Shown here piece after piece: positions 52,901 to 64,000 of a stretch of 64,000 bases of DNA. Position 1 is the stretch's first letter. Each line of letters starts with the position of its first letter. A program made the translations under genes and the position numbers. The DNA comes from Mastigias papua (lineage: Eukaryota; Cnidaria; Scyphozoa; Rhizostomeae; Mastigiidae): assembly GCA_964019165.1 (NCBI GenBank), contig OZ025272.1, positions 7,688,493 through 7,752,492 on the forward strand, given 5' to 3'. Under the pieces are notes generated by a model. It saw only the letters and a program-made list of their open reading frames with translations. It did not search any database and had not been told where the DNA came from.

Positions 52901-55150
52901 GCTGTCACATTTATCAACATAAATGACAATTATGGTAATACAAATAGCAAGAAATAACAAAAAATCAAAAATGGACATAAATTGTCATAAATTGTGTGCC
53001 TCAGTGTGAAATTGTTTCTTGAGGTGAGAGATTGGTCAAACATCTGCCAAAGTCCTTAAGGAGAAATCTGAAAAATGCTACACTTAGTACTATATTACAA
53101 CATGTGCAACTGGATAAAGTGCTGAAAGACATTACTATAAAATCCCTACTTCCTAACTCAAGCAAGAAGTGATCTACTGAGTCACATGTGAATTATTGAA
53201 TGCTCTAAGTCAAGGATGTCAAATATATGGCCCACAAGACAGTCTAACCCAGCCCCCACTCTAGTTGAGTCTTTATTCATGTAATTTATTCTATTCAATT
53301 ATTTATTTACAAATTCTCTAAGGTTGGCAAGAACACTAAATATACAGGAATACATGCACAAAATCTAAGAATGGAAGTAATATAAAAGCCCTCAAAATCT
53401 AAGAATGGAAGTAATATAAAAGCCCTATTGCTTCAGTGAGACTAGATGTAGTTTATCAGTCCCCCCCCCCTACCAGACTACCCTAAATAAAAAGCATTGG
53501 CTACAAAATCCTATATACAGTTGCAACTACCTATCTTTGTGATCAATGTTTCTCATTAAGGGCTATTACAGCATCAAACATGAGCCCAAAGTATAAAGAG
53601 GACAGCTACTTCATATTAATACACCAGGCACTGTATAACAAAAGGGATTAGACCTGCATTTGAACACTATACTATTTATTCAAATTTTAGTCTAGGAGAC
53701 ATCTTTTTGGCCATTCTGTAATGCAAACCCCACAAAACTTTCTGCTGTATCAGACCCATTCATGGTGGGTCCTCCTACTTCACTAAACAGTTTGTCAACA
53801 CAAGGTACAACCTGACGATATCAGCCTTGTACACTAGTGAAGGTTTACATATACCAAATCTCAAGTCTAACAAGACTAAATCAAATGTCTTGTTGCAGCA
53901 GATTTTATTCAAACAATGAAGAAACAGGTATTAATAAATATGTACTGCCTCACATAGAGAATAGCTAAGAATAATACTACTGCCTATGTTCCAACAGACT
54001 GTTGCTTATAATCTTTGATGCTGAAATGGCATCAATGTCTTCATGCATTTATTTATATATTCATTATTGTGATGTGCAACTATTCTAATGTACAACACAG
54101 CTAACAAAAGAATAGTATTATCAAGGGACTGTAGGAATGATTTTAGTTGCTTTCCTTGCATATTGTTTATGTGAATGGTTTTACATTTGGTAAATAAGGC
54201 AGGTGCTGATAGTGTGGAGAGTGAGATAGATCAATGCTGAGAACCTGGAATTTCATGTTTTTCATATCAATATTCTAGTCTAGATATCCAGAGCAGACAA
54301 AGTTAAGAATCTATTCCTGGGAGTTGCATACTCCATTAGTCTACTGTTCAAGAAACTGAATCTAGGTTATATTATATGGCTAAAAAGGCATATAGATTGT
54401 GAGTTACTTTACTATTTATTCATAGTATTTGTCATTGCCTCAGTCATATAAACTCAGTTGTCTATCTGTGGGGTGTCTGTGATTATTGAGGCTTGGGAGT
54501 GTGTTTAGTGTATCCTGTAGCCGAACTTTGGTGCTACACTCTTCCCATACCCAAATTTTATAGCCCTGGGATCCTTCACCTTATACATCCCATCAAATTT
54601 TGTCATATAGTTATATGGCCCCTGGACTGTAATGAGTTTGACTCCCCTAATCTAAGCAACAGCATAAGTCATGTATCAACCGTATTTACTAATCATATAA
54701 ATGCAAATACCTTCACAACTAGTGCATATAGTCTTTGATTTTATTCCATCAAATGGGTCTGAGCCAACTACAGGAAAAAAGCACTTGGAATAAAGAAAAC
54801 CAATCCTTTCAGCATCTTGAATATTGCTCAGAATAAGATCTATGGCAAGCTGACCAACACCACCCACTGATATTGCCGGCTATAGAAAATTAGACTACTA
54901 GATTATGATGAAAAACGAGATGGTATCTGTTTATGTATACAGCACATCAATAAGAAAATTAGGCTTGTGCCATAGAGAGAGTAGAAACAGTGTTAACAAT
55001 ATATGAAATACCACAACTTTTCTCACAATTCTTGCCCAAAGCAACAATCTTGGCTGCCCGTAAAATATGTTTAGAAGAAAAATTACATACGTAAACAAGA
55101 ATATAATCTTGCCATTCCAATTCTACTGCGCTCTTTATCCTTAAAAACAT
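43986..55150 (-). CDS. PSMG2: PSMG2, proteasome assembly chaperone 2 (7 exons, 249 aa)
   Basis: PSMG2 (PAC2) pairs with PSMG1 (PAC1) to guide assembly of the 20S proteasome alpha ring in the cytoplasm. Exons: 55150-55091, 54879-54711, 52871-52736, 51280-51162, 48331-48271, 44474-44338, 44053-43986. They total 750 nt with consistent phases and GT/AG ends. Landmarks shared with the human protein (from memory): PAISVGGVGQLAIDLILSN (exon 2), VSKSRQLIIVQQRSPFIK (3), a KELKW core matching KSLNW (4), IPGGGITTTLFNDC (5, almost identical), VIALLVFSSDGNGTPDAFAL (6) and GSWKMPESW (7). Human PSMG2 is 264 aa. The start at 55150 gives MFLRIKSAVELEW, aligned with human MFVPCGESAPDLAG. Least certain is the exon 3 donor: a different frame across 52770-52690 also looks coding-like. 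Introns carry several mobile elements. Confidence 0.92.
46227..47607. mobile_element. Long-inverted-repeat (foldback-type) DNA element in PSMG2 intron 5
   Basis: The left arm (about 46227-46710) and right arm (about 47225-47607) are imperfect inverted copies. They begin GGGTCATTCCACGATAGATC and end with the inverse GATCTATCGTGCGAAGACCC. TATT flanks both sides (46223-46226 and 47608-47611), consistent with a 4-bp target duplication. The central part holds a minus-strand open frame of 86 codons (47219-46959), FFDMDACKGICEARPEGLSP, of unknown nature. No transposase motif was recognised, so the superfamily is open. Confidence 0.8.
50325..50480. repeat. Large hairpin, 67-bp inverted arms with 22-bp loop, in PSMG2 intron 4
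   Basis: Arms 50325-50391 and 50414-50480 are inverse copies differing at about five positions, all transitions. Shared core words include GGTGAACCGAA, TATATAGCCAGATGCGG and GTGATATG. It is probably a foldback MITE or part of one. No target duplication was identified. Confidence 0.9.
51712..52185. repeat. Dispersed repeat, copy 2 (PSMG2 intron 3)
   Basis: Same-orientation relative of 31616-32200 in TRAPPC8 intron 5. Divergence is substantial, with many substitutions and small gaps. Confidence 0.75.
53210..54650. mobile_element. hAT-like element in PSMG2 intron 2
   Basis: The left end CAAGGATGTCAAATATATGG and right end TTTGACTCCCCTA form the imperfect inverted pair typical of hAT elements (CAGGGGTGTCAAA type), each followed inward by a GGCCC block. 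TCTAAG occurs just outside both ends, probably the remains of an 8-bp duplication. No transposase was recognised inside. A 34-bp direct duplication lies at 53360-53427, and a GGPT motif copy at 53749-53781. Confidence 0.55.
53360..53427. repeat. 34-bp tandem duplication
   Basis: Two adjacent copies of a 34-bp unit starting AAAATCTAAGAATGGAAGT, near identical, inside the hAT-like element. Confidence 0.9.
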
Positions 55151-55539
55151 TCTCCCTCAAAATAACAACCAACCATTACTATCGAGCCTCTATCTCAGAA
55201 TAAATGAGCTGAAGCAAAATCACTCATGCGGAAATACTGGCAAAAAGTCTCAGATTGCAAGATTCACTAGTTGCAGTTACAAATCCTATTTTCTATAGTT
55301 TCTGACTATCAAACGATTAGATATCATTAGAGTGAGTTTAAGAGTGGTTGAGGAATGCACTAGATTGGTTTTTACTTCAAAACCTATAATTTGTCTGTTT
55401 TGGGTCTAATGTATTCTTTGATCTTTATCTATCACTGATGCAAACAAGCTGTTTTTTGGATGGTGGGTATTTCTTGCCGTTAATATATAGTACTTGCCAA
55501 AATCGATTTAGTAAACAATCTGATATACCCTTCCACAAC

Positions 55540-58217
55540 TTTCCACCTAACAATGATGAAGTGATCTAGTAGGCCTCCCGTGGTCGATATTGACGATGGA
55601 TGGTGATGCGCCCTAGTTGGCTGCTGTGGCAGGGCCATGGCTGGAACAGCTTCAGTTGTGACTAATGAGGCCGACCTGGGAGCCGCAGACTCTGCCACAG
55701 TGTGTGCAGGTATGAGCGGTCACCGATTTGTCTCCTGGGATGCATGCCTTCCGTCTGGCTCTCTTGTCCTCTGCCTGGTTCAGAATCTTCTCCTCTCCCA
55801 TCTTCAACTGCTTCTTGAGCATACCACGCCACCTGCCTTGGACTCCCAACTCTCTGTTTTGATGTCCAGAGCTTTCATGTCGCGCTTACTGGCATCCTTG
55901 TAGCATAGCTTGGTTCGGCCAAAAAGTCTTATGCCAGACACTAGCTCACCATACGAGAGGTCTTCTGGGATTCAGCCATATTTCATCCAGCTAACATGGC
56001 CGAGCCAGAGCAACCCTCGCTGCCTGAGCAGTGTGTACATCGTGGAGAGGCCAGCACATCTGAGGACATCTGTCTTTGGCACTTTGTCACTCCATTTGAT
56101 GTTGAGGATGTGGCGGAGGCAGCACATGTGGAAGCTGTTCAGTCTCTGCTCCTGCTTTGCATATGTTTCCCATGCCTCACAGCCACACAGAAGAATGTTG
56201 ATAATGCAGGCATTGTACACTGCCATCTTGGTCATGGTTGACAGCTTGGGGTTCTCCCAGACACATGTGGCGAGCCCACCAAATGTTGTTGCAGTCTTCC
56301 CGATGCACTGGTTGACTTCCGCATCAAAGGTTGTTGGTGATTGTGGACCCAAGATACGTGGATTGGTGTACAACTCCTAGTACGTAGTTGTCAATGGTGG
56401 TGACAGGTGGTGTTTCCACACCCTGGACCAGCACGTTAGTCTTCTTCAGGCTGATTATGAGCCCAAAGCCTTTCCAGGCTTGGGAGAACCTGTCTATGAG
56501 CATTTGAAGCTCTTGAACTGTGTGGGTGGTGACAGCAGCATCATCAGCAAAGAGCAGGTCTCTAACGGTGATCTCACAAACTTTGGTCATTGCTCTCAGC
56601 CTTGCAAGGTTGAACAGCCTCCCGTCTGATCTGGTATGCAGGTACATGCCTTCTGTGGCAGTCCCAAATGCATGCTTCAGGAGCATGGGGAAAAAGGTCC
56701 CAAAGAGGGTGGGCGCCAAAACGCAACCTTGTTTCACCCCTCTCTTGACATCAAAGGGGTCAGACATGTTGCCTTCATACTGCACCATTGCCTTCATACT
56801 GCACCATTGCCTTCATGCTGTCTTGAAATGACCTGATCATGCTGTGTAATTTTCGGGGGCAGCCAATTTTCACCAGGAGACTGAAGAGCCCTCCCCTGCT
56901 GACCAAATCAAATGCTTTTGTTAGATCAATGAAGGCAATGTACAGGGGCATCTGTTGTTCTCTGCACTTTTCCTGCAGCTGTCGAAGGGAGAAGATCATA
57001 TCCACTGTGGAGCGCTCTGCACAAAAGCAACATTGGGACTCTGGATAAGCATGCTCTCCCAGCTGTTGCAGGAGTGCTAACATGACTCAGACATACACCT
57101 TGCTGACAATGCTCAGAAGGGAGATGCCTCTGTACTGGTTACAGTCACTCCTATCGCCCTTTTTCTTATACAGGGTGACTATCTTGGCATCTCTCGTGTC
57201 TTATAGAGCACCCCTCTCTCTCCAACACTGACATAGGATGTTATGTAGTGACTACAGAAGGGTAGACTTCCAAGACTTGACTAGGTCTGGTAGAATGCCG
57301 TCAGTTCCTGGTGCTTTTCCAAAGGCCAATCTGTCAATGGCCTTCCCCAGTTCTTCAAGGATGGGTTCAGCATCCAGTTCCTCCATTACTGGTAGCAGCT
57401 CAATGACGTCAAGAGCAGAAGTGACAACAACATTTTCTCTGGGGTACAGTTCCGAGAAGTGCTCTACCCATCTCTCCATCTGCTTGGTTTTGTCAGTAAT
57501 CACTTCGCCGCTTACTGAATTGAAGGGCGCTGTTTTGCTCTGTGTTGGCCCAAGGACTTTCTTTATTCCTTCGTACATCCCTCTGATGTTGCCTGTATCT
57601 GCTGCATTCTGGATGTCTTCGCTGAGCTGTTGCTAGTACTCATTGGCACATATTCTTGCTGTCTGCTGCACTTTGTACTTCTCTGAAGGTGAGCGCTTGT
57701 ATTCAGACAGGGTAACTCTCTTTGCTTCGATGACTGGAGTCAACTGGCTGGATTTTGCATCAAACCAGTCAAAGCTCTTGGAGGTCTTCCTTCCAAATGT
57801 TGCAAAGACTGTTTTCTGAAAAGTCTCACGGAGGTGGTTTCACTTCTCAGAGTTGGATCTGTGCGATTGATCTGCAGACAGGGCATCCTCTAGAGATTTG
57901 GCAAATTCTTCATGTCTCTGGGTACTGCATCTTGGTGGTGTCAATGCGGGGCTTCCCCTCCTGCTTGGTGAGATGGAATTTCCAGGGTTAAAGTCTCAGC
58001 TTGCAGCACACTAGCGAGTGGTCAGTGTCACAGTCCGCGCTGTGGTATGTGCAAACGAGGAGCACGAACTTAAGACTCGCACGTCTGACAATGACCATGT
58101 CCAGCTGGTGCCAGTACTTCGAGCGTCGGTGTCTCCATGACACTTTGTTTTGCGACTTTGTCTGCAAGTAGGTGTTAGTCACGCAGAGGCCATGATAGGA
58201 ACAAAGCTCCAGCAGCT
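55540..58217 (-). mobile_element. RTE-like APE-type LINE, 5'-truncated, broken frames
   Basis: Read on the minus strand, domains come in LINE order. First is the C-terminal end of an APE endonuclease (58182-57988: NKVSWRHRRSKYWHQLD, then CDTDHSLVCCKLRL). A linker follows (57578-57252, LAFGKAPGTDGILPDLV). The RT is next: FIDLTKAFDLVSRGGL near 56930, VKRGVKQGCVLAPTLF near 56720, and catalytic box LLFADDAAVT near 56550. RT thumb and C-terminus follow (LCGCEAWETY, FHMCCLRHILNIKWSDKVP, LLWLGHVSWM), then a CCHH-like finger CTHCGRVCGSQVG near 55700. The gene is relatively GC-rich against its surroundings. A 19-bp tandem duplication at 56771-56808 and other shifts break the frame. The upstream part of the endonuclease is missing. 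Confidence 0.88.
56771..56808. repeat. 19-bp tandem duplication breaking the LINE frame
   Basis: The 19-bp unit GCCTTCATACTGCACCATT occurs twice in a row (56771-56789 and 56790-56808). In the RTE-like LINE this repeats the residues MKAMVQYEG and shifts the frame. Confidence 0.92.
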
Positions 58218-59154
58218 ATTTATGTACACAACCGATAAAAGAGAAGCAACCGAATGTATGTGGGTTTGAGTGCTTTGGGATATCGTCTGGCTCTTGACAA
58301 TACTGTATAGTGTTTTGAAATAATGTTATACAAATGTAGGTACCAAAAAGACATAAACAATAAAGTTCATAGCAAATTTATGCGCAGTTTGCGAGAAATA
58401 TTAATTTGTATCCTCAACTTTTCGTACTGAGCCCTTAGGTGGCCATGCACATAGTACGTACGCACAAAGGGGAAGCGCTGTTCATCAAAAAGCTTATGTT
58501 TGCGTACAAGGGAGGGGGCGTTCGAACCAATATGTACGAACGCAATACCACCAATGCAGAAAACCACACTAGTAATAGTATACCTTCATTCGCGCACAGT
58601 CTACCATTACCAACATGCTAACATCAAGAGTGTAACCTGAATTTGTCCAAAATGTTGCAGCTACTGGCCCATTGAAGCTGCAATACAGAGCCACAGGAAA
58701 TACCTCCACCTGAATGCTGTGAACAAACGTAGCAGTAATGTATGTAACATTAGCAATGCAGAAGAACCCAATGCCAATGAAATGCAGTCAGAAGTTACCG
58801 TAACAGAAGATTTTTTAGAACTTTTGAGATATTCTTGAAGGGTCATTTACTGACATAATCTAAATAACTTGCTGCCCTAAATACTGACTAGAACATTCTT
58901 CTTAATTGTTTTGTTTTACTTCCATTATCTAAATAATTTGCTTCTCTAAATACTGGCAAGGACATTTTCTTTACTGGTTTGTTTCACTTCTTGTTTAAAC
59001 CTCGTTGAACGATATTTGTAACAAACGGGGGGTGGAGTATTATTGCGAAAGTATATACGCAGATAGGGGGATTCTCAAACAAAGAAGTGTATGCTTGCAT
59101 ACAGGCGCAGGGGGAGTCGAATTTTTTGCATTCGCACTATGTGGATTGCCCCTA
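58218..59154. other. Intergenic, no gene recognised
   Basis: AT-rich with some G-runs (GGAGGGGGCG near 58510, GGGGGGTGG near 59028). No open frame over about 66 codons and no element ends identified. Confidence 0.4.
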
Positions 59155-59854
59155 GGGGCTGTTCAGTAATTACGTCACACCTTGGGGTTAGATGGTTCTA
59201 CACGTTTTCGTGATTTTCCGTGACGGTAAGTCAAGGCTTGATGGTGCTTTTTCAAGTCCATGGAGTCACGGTAAAAAATGCTTTTAATCAGAATTTTTGT
59301 AAGTAAGAAAGAAAGCTCAATACTCAACATACATCTAAGTTAATCAGGTTGGCGATCAACACCATGCTTATAGTTTTTATCTATTTCCCTTTACAATCCT
59401 ACTTTATGATATACATAGTGCTTTAGTCCTAAATTGGAATATTTATCTTTTGTGTAATTTTCATTTGATCATCTGAATTTTTTCGATGTCAAATATTTAA
59501 GTTATTTGTGGCTGTTTTGACGTTATTTGCTCACTCTTGACAAAATGGCATCTTCAGATGAATTTGCCAACAAAATATCACTACTTCACCAAGAGCTAGT
59601 CATGTTAACTAGTGGTCAATGCCTATAAGAAAGAATGGTGTCTGCATACAGACATGAAGTTTAACACTTACCTTACTTCTTACCCTATCCTTTTAATATT
59701 GCAAAACTTTGCGTTGCGTCGAGATGGTGTGTTTGTGCTAAGCGTGATGCAACGCAAATGGGGGTATTGTAAGCAAACGTGGCAGAGCGGGATGAAGGGG
59801 GTTGGGTGGTTCAAAAACGGCAATTTTAGCATGACGTGGTTATCGAACAGTCCC
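59155..59854. mobile_element. Harbinger-like non-autonomous DNA element
   Basis: Terminal inverted repeats GGGGCTGTTCAGTAATTACG on the left and the inverse CGTGGTTATCGAACAGTCCC on the right agree at most positions. CTA precedes the left end and TTA follows the right, near-matching 3-bp flanks as expected of PIF/Harbinger insertions. No transposase; the open frames inside overlap on opposite strands and are not credible genes. Confidence 0.55.
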
Positions 59855-60479
59855 TTATACCAATTTTCAATCTTACCCATATTCCCGCTCCAAACTTTAA
59901 TACGTGCTGAACGAGAATGATTTATGATTATCAATCATTCCCATTGACATCATTGATCATTCCTCTTGCCCTGAATACGAGGCAAAAACATGACGACAAC
60001 AAAAGACAAAGGAAGATTGATCAATCAGTATGAAGGTACACAGGGATTCAATGTTGGAAACGGGTACAGAGAGAACGAATTGACCCACACAGTTCCGAAA
60101 ACCCAAGCAACTTATTCCAGTTTGAGACAAAAGGTATGGAAGGCACATTGGATCCGTCTCTGCTTATAGGGACCGCCTAGAGCTTACCAGCAGCAGATTA
60201 GTGGGGTGTAAGAGAGGTGAAAGTATTCCAACACGTTTTTATAACTGTGAGAAGTTATATTTATCAAAAAATGTCATAAGAGCTATCGAAGCTTCTCACA
60301 TGCATAACAACAATTTGATCAGCCTTTTTCTATCTAGAATAGCTGTATCTCTTTAATTACAAAAGAGTTTTCCCAGACCCTCATTCCTTGCTCTCGGCTT
60401 TGCCATTCGCATACTTTCGGCACTGCTGGCTTCGTACCATATAGAAATACAAGGGCTAGAATCCTGTTTGAAGGAAGTT

Positions 60480-61290
60480 GAAATCATACCTTAATGAAAT
60501 AAGGCAGTTCTGTAGTGCTAATGGCTACAATTCCAAAACTATGAGAGTGAATGTGGAATCCCTCAACGATCTTGTCCAGGTCTTCCCTTATTCATTCTTT
60601 ATCTCAACGATTTTGAAAACTGTTTGCAATATTCATCTGCAAGTGCGTATGTAGATGATACGCATACAACAATATTTGCTAGAGATATTGAAGAGCTCGT
60701 TCGAAAAACTCAAGTTGAGCTTGGAAGTATTTCAGAGTGGATCAGGATAAATAAGATGAGCGCAAACCCTAAGAAGACGGAGTATGTGATTATTGGACAC
60801 CCTAGTAGAATGAATAGAATCACTGAAATCGGTAAGTTTAAAATGAATGGGATGTAAATCAATAGAGCACACAATGTGAAGTCTATAATAGAACATGCAA
60901 GAATTGAAGACAACTGGCAAGGATACAAGTTAAAAGTTGAAATTCAGGCAAAGATGTGACATCTCTAACTATAATACCAGGAACTGTAGGAATTTAGAAA
61001 TCCAAAAGACCATCTTAGAAAAGGCCAAAAAACGTCTTTCACCACACGGATCTTAAAGTTTGGAATAGTATTTCAAATAAAATTAGAGAGCTCCCCTTGC
61101 TTTATCAATTTAAAAAAGTCTAAAAACAAAAGTTTTATAGAGCTTGACAACTGCTTTCTTTATTCGTCCACAATAAATATGTATATATTCTTAATTTCTC
61201 TATTATTATGTAAATATTGCAGTATTGATTTTTGTATTGTTTTTTAACCCGAGGGATTTCGTGTATAAAGAATTGTTAAGAATAAAAATA
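60480..61290 (+). mobile_element. CR1-like LINE fragment with internal deletion
   Basis: The RT catalytic box appears as YVDDTHTT (60648-60671), followed by WIRINKMSANPKKTEYVIIG (60739-60800). Shifted pieces after it end in the C-terminal signature KVWNSISNKIRELPLLYQ near 61055-61110. Too short between box and tail for an intact RT, so it is internally deleted. An A/T-rich tail ends near 61290. Confidence 0.75.
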
Positions 61291-61584
61291 ATAATGGAAA
61301 CAGTTAAATTTCATTCAATTAAGCTAAAATTACAAATCTCACTATTACAAGGTAATTTGTAATTGGCTAGCCTGGGCTACAATACATGACAAAATAGTAA
61401 ATTACAAGTGCTGTATACAAAGCAAAGCAAAAAAAGTAATAATAAACAAACAAAGGAAGAAAATAACAGGAACATTAAAAGTAAAATAGATCAGGGTTAT
61501 CCCATGGTTTATTTCTGCAGCAGAAGATGTAGTAGGTTGTAGAGGTTGAAATTGTAGATAACTTAGAAATGAGAAAACGATGAA

Positions 61585-61660
61585 TAATAATAATAATAAA
61601 AATAATAATTAATAATAATAATTATTATTATTATTATCATTATTATCATTATTATTATGA
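61585..61660. repeat. (AAT)n/(ATT)n simple repeat
   Basis: AAT triplets run into ATT triplets, making an AT-only inverted structure of about 75 bp. Confidence 0.9.
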
Positions 61661-61919
61661 AGCAAAATAGTAGCAGGTGTCGTGCTGAAAGAGTTTAGTT
61701 CAAAGAGAGGGAGTGGTGATGCTCATAGGCGCAGTATGATATGACATAATATGTATCAAATAGTTTAATTTTTCTGTGATAACAGCCAAAGATGATGTTA
61801 CTGTTTGCTCTAAATACCTCATAGGTCAGAGTTAGTTGGTGTTTCCATCTTGTTTTTATAAAGACTGCTATTTCATACCTCTTCAACTGCTCGCTTCTCA
61901 GTGGAACTTTCACTGATAA

Positions 61920-63110
61920 CTGGGAAGTTGCTAGAATAGTACCTATATTCAAGGAAGGCTCAGCTGATGAACAATCAAATTATAGGCCTATATCAGTGTT
62001 GCCATTCCTTTCAAGCCTTTCGAGAAGCTCGTCTATAGTCAATTATACAACTATCTTAATGAAAAAAAATTCATCTACATGCACCATTCAGGTTTTTGAT
62101 CTCTAAATTCGATATCTTAATGCCTCCTATGAAGCACAAATGGTTGGCATTTTAATCTAGATGAAAGTAAATGTACTGGTATTGTGTTTATTATGAACTA
62201 TGAACTACAAAGCCTTAGTAAATGTCTGTATAGTAATAGGCTGTCATTAAATTTTGCTGAAACTACATCCATGCTGATAGCCACAAAGAATGCATTACAA
62301 GATAAAAACAATGAAGAACTACTCAATGCAGAGTTTAAGATATCGGAAGAACTGTTTGTGCTAAAGACATATGTTAGATATTTGAGTATTCAAAATGACA
62401 ACCAGTTAAAATGAACATGTAGAGTCAACATCGGTGAATGTCTCTCGAGGAATAGGAATGATTAAGTATGCTAAAAAGTTCCTCCCACAGAAACGTTGAA
62501 ATTGCTCTATTGCAGATTGATCGAGCCACACCTACGGATTTGCTGTTTGGTTTGGGGCAACTGAGGGGCTAGCACACACAGAACTCTTGAGAGACAACAT
62601 AATAGATCTGTCATATAATAACAAGCAGTCCGTATGACGCACCACCTGAGCCCCTTCTGTAAAGTCTTGGATTACCTAGTATCAACGAATTGGTCCATCA
62701 AGAATCTGCAAGCATGGTCTATAAAGCTGTGAATAATCAGCCCCAAATCTATCTGACTACCTTCTTCAATAGAGTATCCTCTGTAACAAATAGATCACTT
62801 TGCAATTCCGGATTAAATATAAGACCTTCATGACTAAAAACAAAACATGGGCAAAACTATGTTGCATACAGGGGGCAATGGTTTGGAATTCGCTACCTAA
62901 CTATTGTAAGAAAGCTAACACTTTCCAATAATTTGAGATGAAATTAAGACCATTCTTGAAGAGTAGTAGAAATTAGCAAGTGAATTGTTTGTTCTTTTCT
63001 TTTAAACTTTTTCTATTTATATTTAAGTATATCTTTATTTATTATATAATTCCCTTTTCTAGTAAAGTCTATATCAAGTTTGTACTTTAGCATGTATTAT
63101 AAATTTATAT
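61920..63110 (+). mobile_element. CR1-like LINE remnant
   Basis: Begins with the conserved RT entry motif PIFKEGSADEQSNYRPISVL near 61940-62000. RT palm/thumb relics follow (62184-62414, LSKCLYSNRLSLNFAETTSM and VRYLSIQND), then shifted C-terminal pieces near 62880-62960 (AMVWNSLP-like). Multiple stops. Orientation is the same as the fragment at 60480-61290, but it is a separate copy. Confidence 0.7.
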
Positions 63111-64000
63111 GTGAGTTTCAACATGGTTCCCTGGAAACAGACCTTATTATATGAGGGGGCACCATGTCTAAAGTATTCAAACTGAAAAAATGAAATGAAA
63201 TGAAAGGGGGTTACAAACAGTCTGACCGAATGACCAAGAAGGGCGGGAAGTTGGGATATAATACGGTAGTTGTCTTGTACTATTGCAAGCTTCGAAGCCC
63301 AGTTTTACGCAGCTATTACCCTACTAGGTATATCGGAAGCGGTTGTGGAGGACCCACTATAATTGGATCCGACATTACAAAAATAGTTGTTAAGTTTCAA
63401 CCTCTCGATTGGCTAAAAATGCATCTCCTAGATTGAAATTTGACTGGTTATTATGGTACATAAGCGGACTTCTTGAGAAAATCTACAGTGAAAAAGGACA
63501 TAGGGAGCAAACAAATTTCTTGGAAAATGCTCTGGCTGAAGTCCCCAATCTCCAGTGTCTCTATTTCTAATGGATGGAGAACGAGAACGGACTTCCATGG
63601 AACAAAAGAAGTTTCCCTTTCAATCGAGAGATAAGAAGGCCGCATATTTTTGTTGCCTTCTCTGAGGGACGTCGGGAGAACGAACTCTGCCCAAAGTAGA
63701 ACAAAAGTAGGTGATGGCCAGCGAGGAAGAGTAAAGCAGAAAGGAAAGGGGGGGGGTAAATGAAAGTGACTTTAAATTGTGGATGGTTGTGGATGGTGTG
63801 GGAAGGGAAGGGGTGGCTCCAACACTAAAATATAGACATCCACATTTTTTATTTTCAAAACATCTCTTGTGCACACTGTTGCTACACATTTGTTGTTTTC
63901 TGCCGTAAAAGTCTTATTAGTTGACTAACTTACATTAGAAATATGCTGTGAAGTTGGAAATTAAAAATTGAGATGAATACATGAAAAGAAATTATGCTTA
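63111..64000. other. Right-end intergenic stretch with a GGPT motif copy
   Basis: A plus-strand frame at 63200-63436 contains CGGPTIIGSD (63341-63373), related to motifs at 34419-34451 and 53749-53781. It is otherwise unrecognised and is probably a mobile-element relic. The remainder shows nothing identifiable. Confidence 0.35.

Overview
This is an AT-rich animal genome window carrying two large spliced genes in a field of transposable-element remnants. It is most likely cnidarian, perhaps an anthozoan. That call rests on metazoan-type exon/intron structure, the mix of RLE-type, RTE-like and CR1-like LINEs, hAT elements and a Penelope-like element, and my recollection that the RLE-type LINE at 1765-5125 resembles copies common in coral and anemone genomes. 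The species is not determinable from the sequence alone. There is no bacterial or plasmid content and no CRISPR array.

Both genes are on the minus strand in head-to-tail order. PSMG2 (proteasome assembly chaperone 2) runs from its start codon at 55150 to its stop at 43986 in 7 exons and encodes 249 aa. TRAPPC8 (TRAPP III trafficking subunit, yeast Trs85 homologue) runs from 39720 to 13615 in 27 exons and encodes 1521 aa. I built both exon chains by hand from splice consensus, phase and recalled similarity to the human proteins. Both spliced lengths are exact multiples of three (750 and 4566 nt). Nothing suggests a functional link between the two genes beyond adjacency.

Layout: 1-1760, non-coding with a tRNA-like relic. 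1765-5125, an RLE-type LINE interrupted by a hAT transposon that itself holds a small hAT element and a long (TA)n run. 5230-7600, three minus-strand CR1-like reverse transcriptase fragments. 7640-8300, unidentified open segments. 8300-13614, mostly featureless. 13615-39720, TRAPPC8, with a Penelope-like element, a TA-flanked DNA element, a long hairpin and small repeats in its introns. 40041-41820, a near-pristine LTR retrotransposon 320 bp upstream of the TRAPPC8 start codon. 41821-43985, a dead open frame and a LINE tail. 43986-55150, PSMG2, whose introns hold a long-inverted-repeat element, a 67-bp-arm hairpin and a hAT-like element. 55540-58217, a decayed RTE-like LINE. 58218-64000, a Harbinger-like element, two CR1-like fragments and a simple repeat.

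I found no convincing new biological system. The most notable items are the very recent LTR insertion at the TRAPPC8 promoter side, the nested insertions near the left end, the long foldback structures, and a short coding-like motif (GGPT..GS) found three times in different elements.
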